Of a stretch of 64,000 bases of DNA, positions 16,673 to 26,000 are shown in pieces (position 1 is the first letter of the stretch; each line of letters begins with the position of its first letter). The position numbers and the translations under genes were made by a program. Source of the DNA: Bacillota bacterium. Lineage in GTDB: Bacteria; Bacillota; Bacilli; Paenibacillales; UBA4045. Below the pieces are notes generated by a model. It saw only the letters and a list, made by a program, of their open reading frames with translations, had not been told where the DNA came from and searched no databases. The DNA lies in the NCBI GenBank assembly GCA_023441055.1, contig JAEZQY010000019.1, positions 62,001 through 126,000 on the forward strand, in the 5' to 3' direction.

Positions 16673-17668
16673 ATGACGGTTTATTCGGCTAATGCAAGGC
16701 GTTATGATACGATGGCTTACAACCGCTGCGGGAAATCCGGGCTGAAGCTCCCTGCAGTATCACTGGGCTTGTGGCATAACTTCGGAGATGTAGATGCGCA
16801 GGCGAATGCCAGGGCGATGATCTTGCGATCATTCGATCTAGGGATTACCCACTTCGATCTAGCGAACAATTACGGTCCGTCAGCGGGCTCGGCGGAGACG
16901 ACCTTCGGACAGGTGCTGCGATCGGACCTGGCCGCTTATCGCGATGAGATTATCGTCTCGACCAAGGCGGGTTACTACATGTGGCCGGGACCTTATGGCG
17001 ACTGGGGATCCAAGAAGTACCTCGTGTCCAGCCTGGATCAGAGTCTGAAGCGCATGGGCCTGGATTATGTGGATATCTTCTATCACCACCGTCCGGATCC
17101 GAACACACCACTGGAGGAGACGATGGCTGCGCTCGATCTGATCGTCAGACAGGGGAAGGCGCTCTATGTTGGCATCTCCAACTATAGTGCTGAGCAGACC
17201 AAGGAAGCGATCGCAATCCTGCGCCAGTTAGGTACACCGCTGCTTATTCATCAAGCCTCCTACAGTATGTTCAACCGCTGGGTGGAAGGTGGCTTGCTGG
17301 ATGAACTGAATTCCGGCGGCGCAGGCTGTATCGCATTCAGTCCACTCGCGCAGGGGCTGCTCACAGATCGATATCTGAATGGCGTGCCGGAGGATTCTCG
17401 AGCAGCGAGCGTGAACAGTCCGTTCCTGAAGGGGGATGACATCACAGAGGAGAAGCTGACGAAGATCCGCGCTCTGCATGAGATTGCGGCCGCTCGTGGA
17501 CAGAGCCTCGCGCAGCTAGCCCTCGTGTGGGTGCTGCGTCAAGAGGTTGTATCGTCCGTGCTGATCGGCGCAAGCAAGGTGAGTCAGATTGAGGATAATG
17601 CGGGAATCATCAACAATCTGCAGCTGAGCAGCGAGGAAGCCGAGGCGATTGAGCGCATACTAGCGTAG
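16673..17668 (+). CDS. yghZ: Aldo-keto reductase, L-glyceraldehyde 3-phosphate reductase type
   Basis: NADPH-dependent reductase of 331 residues, very close in pattern to E. coli YghZ: YNRCGKSGLKLPAVSLGLWH, DLANNYGP with catalytic Asp and Tyr, STKAGYYMWPGPYGDWG with the Lys, YVDIFYHHRPD with the His, and the NADP-binding SSVLIGASKVSQIEDN near the end. The family reduces L-glyceraldehyde 3-phosphate and methylglyoxal-like aldehydes. ATG 16673 is placed 9 bases from GAGAGG; ATG 16664 and a TTG at 16634 are alternatives. A terminator follows directly. Confidence 0.92.
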   Translation: MTVYSANARRYDTMAYNRCGKSGLKLPAVSLGLWHNFGDVDAQANARAMILRSFDLGITHFDLANNYGPSAGSAETTFGQVLRSDLAAYRDEIIVSTKAGYYMWPGPYGDWGSKKYLVSSLDQSLKRMGLDYVDIFYHHRPDPNTPLEETMAALDLIVRQGKALYVGISNYSAEQTKEAIAILRQLGTPLLIHQASYSMFNRWVEGGLLDELNSGGAGCIAFSPLAQGLLTDRYLNGVPEDSRAASVNSPFLKGDDITEEKLTKIRALHEIAAARGQSLAQLALVWVLRQEVVSSVLIGASKVSQIEDNAGIINNLQLSSEEAEAIERILA

Positions 17669-17681
17669 CTGTTATATAGAG

Positions 17682-17710
17682 AATCCGGGCGAACAGTGCC
17701 CGGATTTTTT
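17682..17710 (+). terminator. Rho-independent terminator after the aldo-keto reductase
   Basis: AATCCGGGC (17682-17690) pairs perfectly with GCCCGGATT (17698-17706) around a 7-base loop, and the hairpin ends in six T residues. Confidence 0.92.
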
Positions 17711-17756
17711 GATGCGTCAATCATATCACAGTTTCGCGCTAGGAGTTGTCGACTTA

Positions 17757-17857
17757 ATTCCAATAAGGAATAAAGATAGGAATAATTATCCTAATTTTCT
17801 AGTTCGGTTGAAATGAATTAGGAATAATAGGCCTTAGATTATTCCAAAATGGAATAA
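17757..17857 (+). promoter_or_regulatory. Paired ATTCC-N5-GGAAT dyads before the chromate transporter genes
   Basis: ATTCC-AATAA-GGAAT occurs at 17757-17771 and TTATTCC-AAAAT-GGAATAA at 17839-17857. A related element, TAGGA-N7-TCCTA, lies near 17777-17793. The second dyad sits just before a likely -10 box (TATGAT, 17860-17865), the position expected for a repressor site. The two dyad centres are 84 bp apart, about eight helical turns. Confidence 0.45.
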
Positions 17858-17914
17858 AGTATGATAGGATGAAGGTAACCATAGACAGCTTAGACTAACA
17901 TCGGAGGTGAAATC

Positions 17915-18586
17915 ATGGGTTCCTATCAACATTCTCATCCTATCAGCGCTCGTCTGATCGGACAGATCTTCCTTACCTTCTTCAAAATAAGCCCTGTCAC
18001 CTTCGGAGGCGGATATGCCATGATCCCCTTGATCGAGCGTGAAATTGTCGAGCGGCGGAAGTGGCTGCAGACGGAGGAGCTGGCGGATGTGTTCGCCATG
18101 GCAGAGTCTGTCCCAGGAGCGATTGCACTTAATACATCTATTTTCATTGGTTATCGCATGGCAGGTGTGCGGGGCGCAATTGCAGCATTGCTAGGCACGC
18201 TGCTGCCTACCTTCTTCCTCGTTCTGCTGCTGAGCCTACTCTATCTTCGCTTGAAGGATCATCCCAAGGTAGAGGCCGCTTTCATGGCGATTCGTGTGAC
18301 GGTCGTGGCATTAATCGCTTATGCGGCAATCAAGATCGGGAAGACGGCGGCTGTTGATCTTACGACGATCGGTATAATCGGCATCTCGATCGGCTTGATG
18401 TGGTTTACGCCATTGCATCCGATCTTCCTAATACTTGGCGGCGCTTGTGCGGGGATTACCGCTGTTGCGGTGAAACGGAAATTCCGAGTTAGCGCGCGCT
18501 GGATTCGTCCGGGCAAGCCTGCGGAGAAGCCGGCTCCGGAGATGGTGTATAAATATTCGGATTATTATTTTGGAGATGGCATCTAG
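17915..18586 (+). CDS. Chromate-transporter family protein, first half-transporter (short-chain ChrA)
   Basis: Membrane protein of 223 residues with one CHR domain: FFKISPVTFGGGYAMIPLIEREIVE at the N terminus, then VFAMAESVPGAIALNTSIFIGYRMAG, followed by about five membrane segments. Short-chain ChrA proteins work as pairs of adjacent genes with opposite membrane topology. The partner begins 15 bases downstream. The family exports chromate or carries sulfate-like anions; which one cannot be read here. The C-terminal tail (RPGKPAEKPAPEM) is soluble and specific to this half. Confidence 0.9.
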   Translation: MGSYQHSHPISARLIGQIFLTFFKISPVTFGGGYAMIPLIEREIVERRKWLQTEELADVFAMAESVPGAIALNTSIFIGYRMAGVRGAIAALLGTLLPTFFLVLLLSLLYLRLKDHPKVEAAFMAIRVTVVALIAYAAIKIGKTAAVDLTTIGIIGISIGLMWFTPLHPIFLILGGACAGITAVAVKRKFRVSARWIRPGKPAEKPAPEMVYKYSDYYFGDGI

Positions 18587-18601
18587 CGGGGGGGTGACTT
18601 C

Positions 18602-19141
18602 ATGTTGTGGCAGCTGTTCTGGACGTTCTTCAAGGTGGGACTCGTATCCTTCGGGGGCGGCTATGCGATGATACCGCTTATTCAGGAGGAGGTCGTGGAG
18701 CGATACGGGTGGTTGACGACGACGGAGTTCATGGATGCGATCGCGTTGACGGGTATGGCGCCAGGACCAATCGCGACGAATACGGCGATCTATATCGGGC
18801 TGAGAGAGGGCGGTCTGGCAGGAGCGATTATATCCGCTGCAGGCATGGTGCTGCCATCGCTGCTGATCATTCTGATTGTAGCTACTGTCTTCCAGCGGAT
18901 CCAGCATAATGAGCGGATTCAGGATGCCTTCTATGGACTGCGGGCGGTGATTACGGGTCTGATCGTCTATGCGGCTATCCTGTTCGCTGTACGCAATCAA
19001 ATCTTCACAGGTCTGGATTGGACGACTGTCGCGCTTACCCTGATTTTATTAGGCTCGTTAATTGCGCTGTTGCGCTACCGCATTCATCCGATTTATGTCA
19101 TACTTATATCTGGATTGGTAGGGATTGCCGTGTTCAGCTAA
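18602..19141 (+). CDS. Chromate-transporter family protein, second half-transporter (short-chain ChrA)
   Basis: Membrane protein of 179 residues with the same CHR pattern as its upstream partner: FFKVGLVSFGGGYAMIPLIQEEVVE, then AIALTGMAPGPIATNTAIYIG, and membrane segments to the end. The start follows a G-rich ribosome site (GGGGGGGTGA). It lacks the soluble tail of the first half. The next gene begins within 40 bases of its stop, so the pair and the ROK gene are probably one transcript. Confidence 0.9.
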   Translation: MLWQLFWTFFKVGLVSFGGGYAMIPLIQEEVVERYGWLTTTEFMDAIALTGMAPGPIATNTAIYIGLREGGLAGAIISAAGMVLPSLLIILIVATVFQRIQHNERIQDAFYGLRAVITGLIVYAAILFAVRNQIFTGLDWTTVALTLILLGSLIALLRYRIHPIYVILISGLVGIAVFS

Positions 19142-19176
19142 TGCCGCCAATAATCAGATTGTTAGGGGTAGACCGG

Positions 19177-20379
19177 ATGCTTATACAGGATCGCATGACC
19201 TCGCGGAAAGCGAAAGAAATCTATGCATCGATCCGCAGGCAGGGCACGATGTCCAAGCTTGACCTGATGCAGGTCAGCGGGTTGACAGGGAGCACGCTTA
19301 CGCGGATTTTGGAGGAGTTGACGACGCAGGGTCTCCTCATCGATGTGGGATTAGGTGAGTCGACAGGTGGCCGCAGGCCTATTCTGTATCAGACCAATCC
19401 CCACTATGGCTATGCGCTCGGTCTGGATATCTCGCGAACCTATTCGAAGCTGGTGCTGACGGACCTGCATCTACAGAAGCTGCAAGCACGCACTTGGACG
19501 ATGGATGCGGATATGACACCGGATCGCTTGATCCATGAGGCGGCACGGTCTGCGCTGCAGATGATTGCCGATCAGGGAATTGCGCGCGAGTCTGTGCTAG
19601 GGATGGGGATCGGCGCAGTAGGCCCGTTGGATCGGTTGAACGGACGACTCATTAATCCGCTAGGCTTCCCCTCTGCTGGATGGCAGGGTTATGAGATCTG
19701 CAATCGGATGGAGGAACAGCTGGGACTGCAGACTGTGCTCGACAATGGAGCGAACACTGCCGCACTGGGCGAGTATTGGCTATCGACCGGCGAGCAGCTT
19801 GAGCATATGCTGTATCTGCATGTCGGTGTCGGTATTCGCACAGCGATGATTGTCGGCGGGGCGATTGTGTATGGGGCGATTGATATGGAGGGGGCCATCG
19901 GTCAGATGATTGTGCAGGCGGACGGTCTGCCCTCCCGGCATACCTCAGGCAATTATGGCGCGCTTGAATCGTATGCCACAACCTATGCGATTGAACAAGC
20001 GGCGAAGTCGCACCTGAAGCTTGGACGAGCATCGATGCTGCGGGAGCGAGTGGGGCAGATCGAGGAGCTGACGTACCCGATGATTGAGTCCTGCTTGGCG
20101 GAAGGCGATCCGCTGGCTCAGGAGCTGTTCGAACAGGCGGCCTCCTACTTCGGGATCGGTCTTGCGAACCTGCTCAATATTCTGCATCCGCAGAAGGTAA
20201 TTCTGGGCGGTCCGCTCATCTCGGGCAATGAACAGTTCTTCCAGCATGCTGTTGACGTCGCGGTTCAGAAGATGTACGCCTCTCATGTGTATCAGGTTCA
20301 ATTCGAGAGAAGCAAGCTGGGCGATGAAGCGGTTATGATCGGCGCCGCTGCGACGCTAGTGAATAAATTGACTGACTAA
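19177..20379 (+). CDS. ROK-family transcriptional regulator (NagC/XylR type) lacking the zinc cysteines
   Basis: Protein of 400 residues. Residues 10-75 form a winged helix-turn-helix (SKLDLMQVSGLTGSTLTRILEEL), followed by a sugar-kinase-like ROK domain (YGYALGLDIS, GMGIGAVGPLDRLNG, LDNGANTAALGEYW, LHVGVGIRTAMIVGG). The family's zinc motif C-x-C-G-x-x-G-C is replaced by TSGNYGA, so the structural zinc is probably absent. ATG 19177 follows a GGGG site; ATG 19141, overlapping the previous stop, is an alternative. Position in the chromate-transporter cluster is odd for a sugar-type repressor. Confidence 0.85.
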   Translation: MLIQDRMTSRKAKEIYASIRRQGTMSKLDLMQVSGLTGSTLTRILEELTTQGLLIDVGLGESTGGRRPILYQTNPHYGYALGLDISRTYSKLVLTDLHLQKLQARTWTMDADMTPDRLIHEAARSALQMIADQGIARESVLGMGIGAVGPLDRLNGRLINPLGFPSAGWQGYEICNRMEEQLGLQTVLDNGANTAALGEYWLSTGEQLEHMLYLHVGVGIRTAMIVGGAIVYGAIDMEGAIGQMIVQADGLPSRHTSGNYGALESYATTYAIEQAAKSHLKLGRASMLRERVGQIEELTYPMIESCLAEGDPLAQELFEQAASYFGIGLANLLNILHPQKVILGGPLISGNEQFFQHAVDVAVQKMYASHVYQVQFERSKLGDEAVMIGAAATLVNKLTD

Positions 20380-20393
20380 CAGGAGGAGTTCGC

Positions 20394-21161
20394 ATGCTAT
20401 CACCGGTGTTCCTGGCCCATGGTTCGCCATTCACCATATTCGAGAAGTCTGATTTCACGCAATTCTTGAGTGAATTTGGCAAGCAGCATCGACCCAAAGC
20501 GATCGTCATCTTCTCCGCCCATTTCGAGAGCGAGATCACGACAGTCGCGGCCACAGATGATATTCATGAGATGGTGTATGATTATTACGGCTTCCCAGAT
20601 GAATATTACAAGGTGCAATACCCAGCCAGAGGCTCATCGATCGTTGCCGCTATGGTGGAGGAGAGACTTAGACAACAGGGCATCCCCGTGCAAAATAAAT
20701 ACAGAGGACTCGACCATGGCGTCTTCCCGATCCTCTCGCATGCCTATCCGGAGGCAGATATTCCTGTTGTACCGGTGTCTGTTAATCCGTTCCTGCCAGC
20801 GCGTCAGCATATCGCCATTGGCGAGGCGATGAGAGGATTGGAGAAGGACGGTATCCTGGTCATCGGCAGTGGGTTTATTACGCATAACTTCAACGAATTC
20901 GATAGAGACAAGTATGCGAAGCCTCGGGAGTGGGCGGTGCAATTCAAGGAGTGGATTGTTGAGAAGCTGCTGGCGAGGGATTTCGAAGCAATGGCGCAAT
21001 ACGAGACACTGGCACCGCATGCCAGACGAGCAGTTCCTCGGGCGGAGCACTTCGTGCCGCTGCTGATCGCGCTGGGCGCCAGCCATCCTGACAGTCAGGT
21101 CAAGGTTCTCTTCGATACTATTGAACATGGATCGGGCAGTACGCTGAGTGTACAGTTCTAA
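20394..21161 (+). CDS. Class III extradiol dioxygenase (LigB/DODA type)
   Basis: Protein of 255 residues, typical length for the YgiD/DODA branch. Metal-ligand and catalytic histidines are in LAHGSPF (start), IFSAHFES, RGLDHGVFPIL and GSGFITHNFNEF. Such enzymes open catechol rings using Fe(II) or Zn(II). AGGAGG precedes the ATG by 6 bases and the gap to the ROK gene is 14 bases, so it is likely the last gene of that transcript. The natural aromatic substrate is unknown. Confidence 0.88.
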   Translation: MLSPVFLAHGSPFTIFEKSDFTQFLSEFGKQHRPKAIVIFSAHFESEITTVAATDDIHEMVYDYYGFPDEYYKVQYPARGSSIVAAMVEERLRQQGIPVQNKYRGLDHGVFPILSHAYPEADIPVVPVSVNPFLPARQHIAIGEAMRGLEKDGILVIGSGFITHNFNEFDRDKYAKPREWAVQFKEWIVEKLLARDFEAMAQYETLAPHARRAVPRAEHFVPLLIALGASHPDSQVKVLFDTIEHGSGSTLSVQF

Positions 21162-21263
21162 TTGTAGGTGGAGAGCCTGTCTGACTACTCAGGCACATGT
21201 ACGAAAAATCATACAAACCGCAACTCGGTATCATCGGCGCTGCTCTGAGTGAATGTTACTTAT

Positions 21264-21425
21264 ATCCAACATTCTCGCTATATAAGTCCGTTATAAGCTA
21301 GAGATATTGCGATAATCCAACATTCTTTAATAGATTTGCGAACATCAGAAGAGTGATCGGTAGTAATGTTGGATAATGGTAACAATTCACTTGAATCGCC
21401 CTTGCTTACGTGTAGAATGTTGGAT
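21264..21425. repeat. Four copies of a 12-bp motif with 51-bp spacing, two in each orientation
   Basis: ATCCAACATTCT occurs forward at 21264-21275 and 21315-21326; near-identical reverse copies end at 21374 (AATGTTGGAT) and 21425 (AGAATGTTGGAT). Same-orientation copies are exactly 51 bp apart. The two halves face each other, so the transcript could fold into large stems. It fills most of the 331-bp gap between the dioxygenase and the formylglycine-generating enzyme, which holds no gene that I can support. Confidence 0.75.
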
Positions 21426-21492
21426 TTCTGCAATAATGTGATCTCTACCTCAAGTAGTTTCAGTAATTTAGGCAGAAGGATAAGGTGATAAG

Positions 21493-22485
21493 ATGTCTGA
21501 GCAGATGAAGCCATGTTGCGCAGCTTCTCGAGCGGAGGCGGCACTCGGCGGATCGGCCAATGCGGCCCATGGAGCTGCATCGCTGCACCCACAGATGCTG
21601 GGAGCTGAACTGGACAAGCAAGAGCAGCAAGCTGCCCATGAGATGATTGAGCTGCCAGGGGGCGAATATCTAATGGGGACTGATGCTAGAGATGGATTCC
21701 CTGCGGACGGCGAAGGGCCGATTCGCCAGGTGAAGGTGGATCCCTTCGCCATTGCCGCCTACACAGTGACGAATGATCAATTCCGCGCATTCGTAGAGGC
21801 GACGGGCTATGTGACGGATGCGGAGCGCTTCGGCTGGAGCTTTGTTTTCCATCTGCTGGCTTCTGAAGAAGTGAAGCAGCAGGTCGAGCAGGTGCCGGTC
21901 AGCACACCGTGGTGGCTGACGGTTCACGGTGCCTATTGGGCGCAGCCTGAGGGGCCAGGCTCTGATGTGAGGGATCGCGGTAATCATCCGGTTGTCCATG
22001 TCTCTTGGAACGATGCGGCAGCTTATTGTGAGTGGTCCGGCACTCGCCTGCCGACCGAGGCGCAATGGGAATTCGCGGCGCGCGGAGGACTATCGCAGAA
22101 GACGTATCCTTGGGGCGATCTGTTGAAGGAAGGCGCAGAGCATAACTGCAACATCTGGCAAGGGAAGTTCCCCGATGTCAATCACGCCAGTGACGGTTAT
22201 GTCGGTACTGCGCCGGTGGATGCCTATGCGCCTAACGGCTATGGGCTGTACAATGTGGCAGGCAATGTGTGGGAGTGGTGCCTAGACTGGTTCGATCCGA
22301 GCTATCATCGCGCGACCGATACAGACAATCCGCTGTTCACACGGGAGACCGGTCGGCGCTCCATGCGTGGCGGCTCGTTCCTCTGTCATCGCTCGTATTG
22401 CAATCGCTATCGCGTGGCAGCCAGAAGCTCGAACACGCCGGACAGCTCCTCAAGTAACTGTGGCTTCCGTGTGGTGTCCGGTTGA
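21493..22485 (+). CDS. Formylglycine-generating enzyme (SUMF1 family)
   Basis: Soluble protein of 330 residues. It has the family fold markers GGEYLMGTD (56-64), HPVVHVSWNDAAAYCEWSG, RLPTEAQWEFAARGG and AGNVWEWCLDWF. The active-site block GGSFLCHRSYCNRYRVAARS holds Cys298 and Cys303, the copper-binding redox pair of true enzymes, so it is more than a SUMF1-domain relative. True members oxidise a cysteine of sulfatases to formylglycine. The N terminus carries a CC pair (8-9). No sulfatase gene is in the window, so the target lies elsewhere. Confidence 0.93.
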   Translation: MSEQMKPCCAASRAEAALGGSANAAHGAASLHPQMLGAELDKQEQQAAHEMIELPGGEYLMGTDARDGFPADGEGPIRQVKVDPFAIAAYTVTNDQFRAFVEATGYVTDAERFGWSFVFHLLASEEVKQQVEQVPVSTPWWLTVHGAYWAQPEGPGSDVRDRGNHPVVHVSWNDAAAYCEWSGTRLPTEAQWEFAARGGLSQKTYPWGDLLKEGAEHNCNIWQGKFPDVNHASDGYVGTAPVDAYAPNGYGLYNVAGNVWEWCLDWFDPSYHRATDTDNPLFTRETGRRSMRGGSFLCHRSYCNRYRVAARSSNTPDSSSSNCGFRVVSG

Positions 22486-22500
22486 ACGGACGCGTAACGA

Positions 22501-22518
22501 GGGTGCCGCTCGGCACCC
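22501..22518 (+). terminator. Hairpin after the formylglycine-generating enzyme
   Basis: GGGTGCC (22501-22507) pairs with GGCACCC (22512-22518) around GCTC. No T run follows, so termination would be weak or factor-dependent. It lies directly before the 51-bp repeat array. Confidence 0.4.
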
Positions 22519-22519
22519 T

Positions 22520-22747
22520 GCAGCATCTGAATCTGGCATTGCACGCACCAGCTCCCTCACATCGCACCATGCAGCATCGGAATCCGGCGTTGCAGCTCCA
22601 CATTACCTCATTTCCCACCCTGTAGCTTCACTTTCCGTTGCTGCACGCACCAGCTCCCTCACATCGCACCATGCAGCATCGGAATCCTGCGTTGCAGCTC
22701 CACATTACCTCATTTCCCACCCTGTAGCTTCACTTTCCGTTGCTGCA
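22520..22747 (+). repeat. Tandem 51-bp repeat array, about four and a half units
   Basis: Units start at 22520, 22571, 22622, 22673 and 22724, exactly 51 bp apart. Two unit types alternate: one opens GCAGCATCNGAATC, the other GTAGCTTCACTTTCC, so the larger period is 102 bp; the two 102-bp copies from 22540 differ by one base. The array lies in the 572-bp gap between convergent genes. A plus frame crosses it (17 codons per unit) but has no ribosome site or family likeness, so I do not call a gene. Confidence 0.9.
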
Positions 22748-22764
22748 TTATCGCTCAGCACACT

Positions 22765-22994
22765 TTGCGAACTCAGGGTCGTTTGAGCGTTGCAGAAATT
22801 CGTTCATTCTAGGCAATAGTCGCCGGATACAGCGAAAAGCGAACTTCGAGTCGCTCAAACGTATCGTGCAGCACGCTTGAGCGACCTAAAGTTCGCTAAA
22901 CCTCAGTAACCAGCTATTATCGCAGTTTTCAGCGAAAAATGAATGAGCATAGGCGACTCTAAGTTCGTAAGTGCATAGGCGACCTAAAGTTTGC
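22765..22994. repeat. Cluster of five GCGAC-N5-AAGTTCGC-like motifs in both orientations
   Basis: Reverse copies (GCGAACTNNNNNTCG) begin near 22766 and 22839; forward copies (GCGACCTAAAGTTCG and variants) begin near 22881, 22953 and 22979. The outer spacings are about 73 and 72 bp, giving a mirror arrangement. The rest of the gap to the beta-galactosidase stop at 23058 holds no gene. Confidence 0.6.
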
Positions 22995-23057
22995 CTCTAT
23001 CGAAAATCCGGCGCAGCTGTTAACTACATACGGCTGCACCGGATGAACACTATCGTG

Positions 23058-26000
23058 TTATGGGCGCAGAGTGAACGTGAACGCGTATGCGCGATTCGAA
23101 GGTAAGGTGAATTCGTCATGCGTTGGCGCGCCCCAGCTGTCATCGCCGCCTACGCCCATCTGCTTATAGTTCACCCTGACTACTGTCTTGTTGCTCTGAG
23201 GCAGCTTGTAGACATGGTCATGGTCCTCCAGCTCCGCTGGCGTCCATGGCAAGGCGTTGATCTCGAACGGCGCTGGCGCATCGAATCGAATACCAGCCTC
23301 GCCATTGCCCGCGGCGGCTACAGATGCGAAACGAACATCCGTCTTGTTCCCGCACTCCTGCGGACGCAGGTAGGAGGTGAACTGATCGCGAACCAGTCCA
23401 TGGAATAATCCCAGGCGAGCGCCGCTCTTGCGATCCCAGTAGTTGTCGTGCGGACCGCGGCCGTACCAGGAGATCGTGTCGAGTGAGCCGTCAAGCACGA
23501 GCAGCATGCCAACCTCTGGGATCTCAGGCAAGCCATCGCCCGGCACCAGACGTTCCGTGATTTCGATCGCGCCATCTGCCTGTATGCAATAGGTGATGCC
23601 TAGTGTAGAGAAGGGCGCAGTTGGCAGCAGATAGTCGGCCTGTACAGTTACACTGTCGCCATCGTCCGACCATTGGAACGAGAGCAGCTTGCGGTTAACA
23701 GACGCTTCCTTCCATACTGCGCAGCGTTCCGGGTGCTTATTCCCCCGGTCGTTATCAGTGACTGCGCGCCAGAAGTTCGGCCGCACAGGCTCGAGCAGCC
23801 GCTCGGCGCCATCAATCTGATAGGAGCTGAGCAAGCCAGTTTCACAATTGAAGCGTGCAGCGCGTGCACTGCCGCTGACTACTAGATCGAATCCAGCTTG
23901 TTCTACCTTCAGGTTAGCGAGACCAGCACCAGCCGCCCTTGGGATCGAGCTATCAACGCCCGCAGCATACCGATACGGTGTCAGTATAAATTGCCCCCAC
24001 GCTACCTCATGTCCAGCTGCCGCCCATGGCTCATCCGTCTTCGTGATGAAGCCGACGGTCAGCACCGCCTCATCCGCTGCTTGGAGCCAGCTGCTGTCTA
24101 GCGGTACGGTGAACTCACCAGATTCTCCAGGAGATACGGAAGCCAATAATGTGCCATTGCCTGCCAATACGCCGTTCAAGCTGACTTCCCACCTCAGCGC
24201 ATATTCGTCCAGATTCGTGAACAGGAACTGATTCGTCACCCGAATACGACCTGCGCTCAAATCAACGGCCTCGAACTTCACATTCTGATAGCACCTCTTC
24301 ACTTCCATCAGCTTAGGTGTCACCTCGCGATCCGCGAGCACGAGCCCATTGCCGCAGAAGTTGCCGTCATGCGGCTTCTCGCCGAAATCGCCGCCATAGG
24401 CGAGGTATTCTACACCGTCCGGCGTCTTCGTTCGAATCGCTTGATCGACCCAGTCCCAGATGAATGCGCCCTGCAGAATCTCATACTTATCGATGATCTC
24501 CCAATACAGATGCAGACCGCCGCAGGAATTGCCCATCGCATGACTGTACTCACACAGAATATAAGGCTTCTTGGGATCATTCTTAGCATACTGTTCTACA
24601 TCACGCGGGCGGATATACATGGTGGATTCCATATCACTCGCTGCTTCCGATGGGCGATAATGGAAGACGCCCTCATAGTGGACGAGCCTCGATGGATCTG
24701 CCTGCTTCAGAAAGTCATACATCGCCAGGAAGTTATCTCCGCCGAAGGATTCATTGCCGAGTGACCAGATCACAATGGACGGATGATTCTTATCTCGCTG
24801 GAACATGGAGTTACAGCGATCGAGCACATTATCCCGCCACTCTGGCTTACTGCCCGGTACCGTCCGATCCTCGAGCACCTTCGAGCCATAGGACCAGCTG
24901 CCATGTGTCTCCAAGTTCGCCTCATCGATCACATACAGGCCGTATTCGTCACACAGCTCATACCAATACGATTGATTCGGATAGTGGGAGGTGCGCACCG
25001 CGTTCACATTATGTGCCTTCATGATGAGAATGTCGCGAATCATGATGTCCTTGCCTACTGCCCGCCCAGTATCTGCGGTGAACTCATGGCGGTTTACGCC
25101 CTTGAATACAATGCGCTTGCCATTGATCTTCATGAGTCCATCCTTCAGCTCGAACTTGCGGAAGCCTGTCCGGCAGCTAACAGCCTCAATCAGCTGGCCA
25201 GATGCATCCTTCAAAGAAAGAACGAGCTTATACAGGTGAGGGGTTTCTGCGCTCCATTTTAATGGATTGACAATGTCTGTGGATAACTTCAGTGCGATCT
25301 CATCTTCGCCTTGGAGCTTGGCGCCAACCGCCAGGGGGTGGTCCAATACCGGCTGATCCTGACTGTCATACAGCTGCGCCTCGAGCAGCAGCCCGTCTAC
25401 TCGCGCATACTCGTAGTTCCCAAGCTTCACATCCAGCTCCAGGCGCGCATCGCGGTAGTCGGCATCGAGATCACTCTTCACGAAGAAGTCGGCGATATGC
25501 ACAGGCGGGGTCGTGTACAGATACACATCGCGGAAGATCCCGCTGAGCCGCCAGAAATCCTGGTCCTCCAGCCAGCTTGCATCGCACCAGCGATACACCT
25601 CTACGGCCAGCTTATTCGTACCAGCCGACAGGTACGGCGTTAAATCGAACTCCGCCGGTGTGAACGTGTCCTCACTATACCCGACGAGCTCACCGTTGAC
25701 CCATACATAGAAGGCGGACTCCACGCCCTGAAAGCTGATGAATATCGGCCGGCCTTGCCAGTCCTCCGGCACCGTGAATTCACGTACGTAAGAACCGACC
25801 GGGTTATACTTCGTTGGCGCGAACGGCGGCTTCAGCTCAGGCTCGGATGCCTCCCAGGGATAGCGCACATTCGTATATTGGGGATAGTCATAGCCCTGCA
25901 GTTGCCAGTGGGACGGCACAGGCATGTCTGCCCATTCAGCGCAGTCATAGTCCGTTCGATAGAAGTCTTGAATCCGTTGAGACGGCGTCTCGGCGAACGC

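Noticed and set aside
22520..22747. Possible CRISPR array
   Set aside because: Units abut without unique spacers, and there are no cas genes in the window. The same holds for the arrays at 45927 and 55696.
22367..22786. Plus-strand frame of 139 codons crossing the 51-bp array, giving a 17-residue repeat
   Set aside because: It begins inside the FGE gene, has no ribosome site, and its repeat is a simple result of a period divisible by three.
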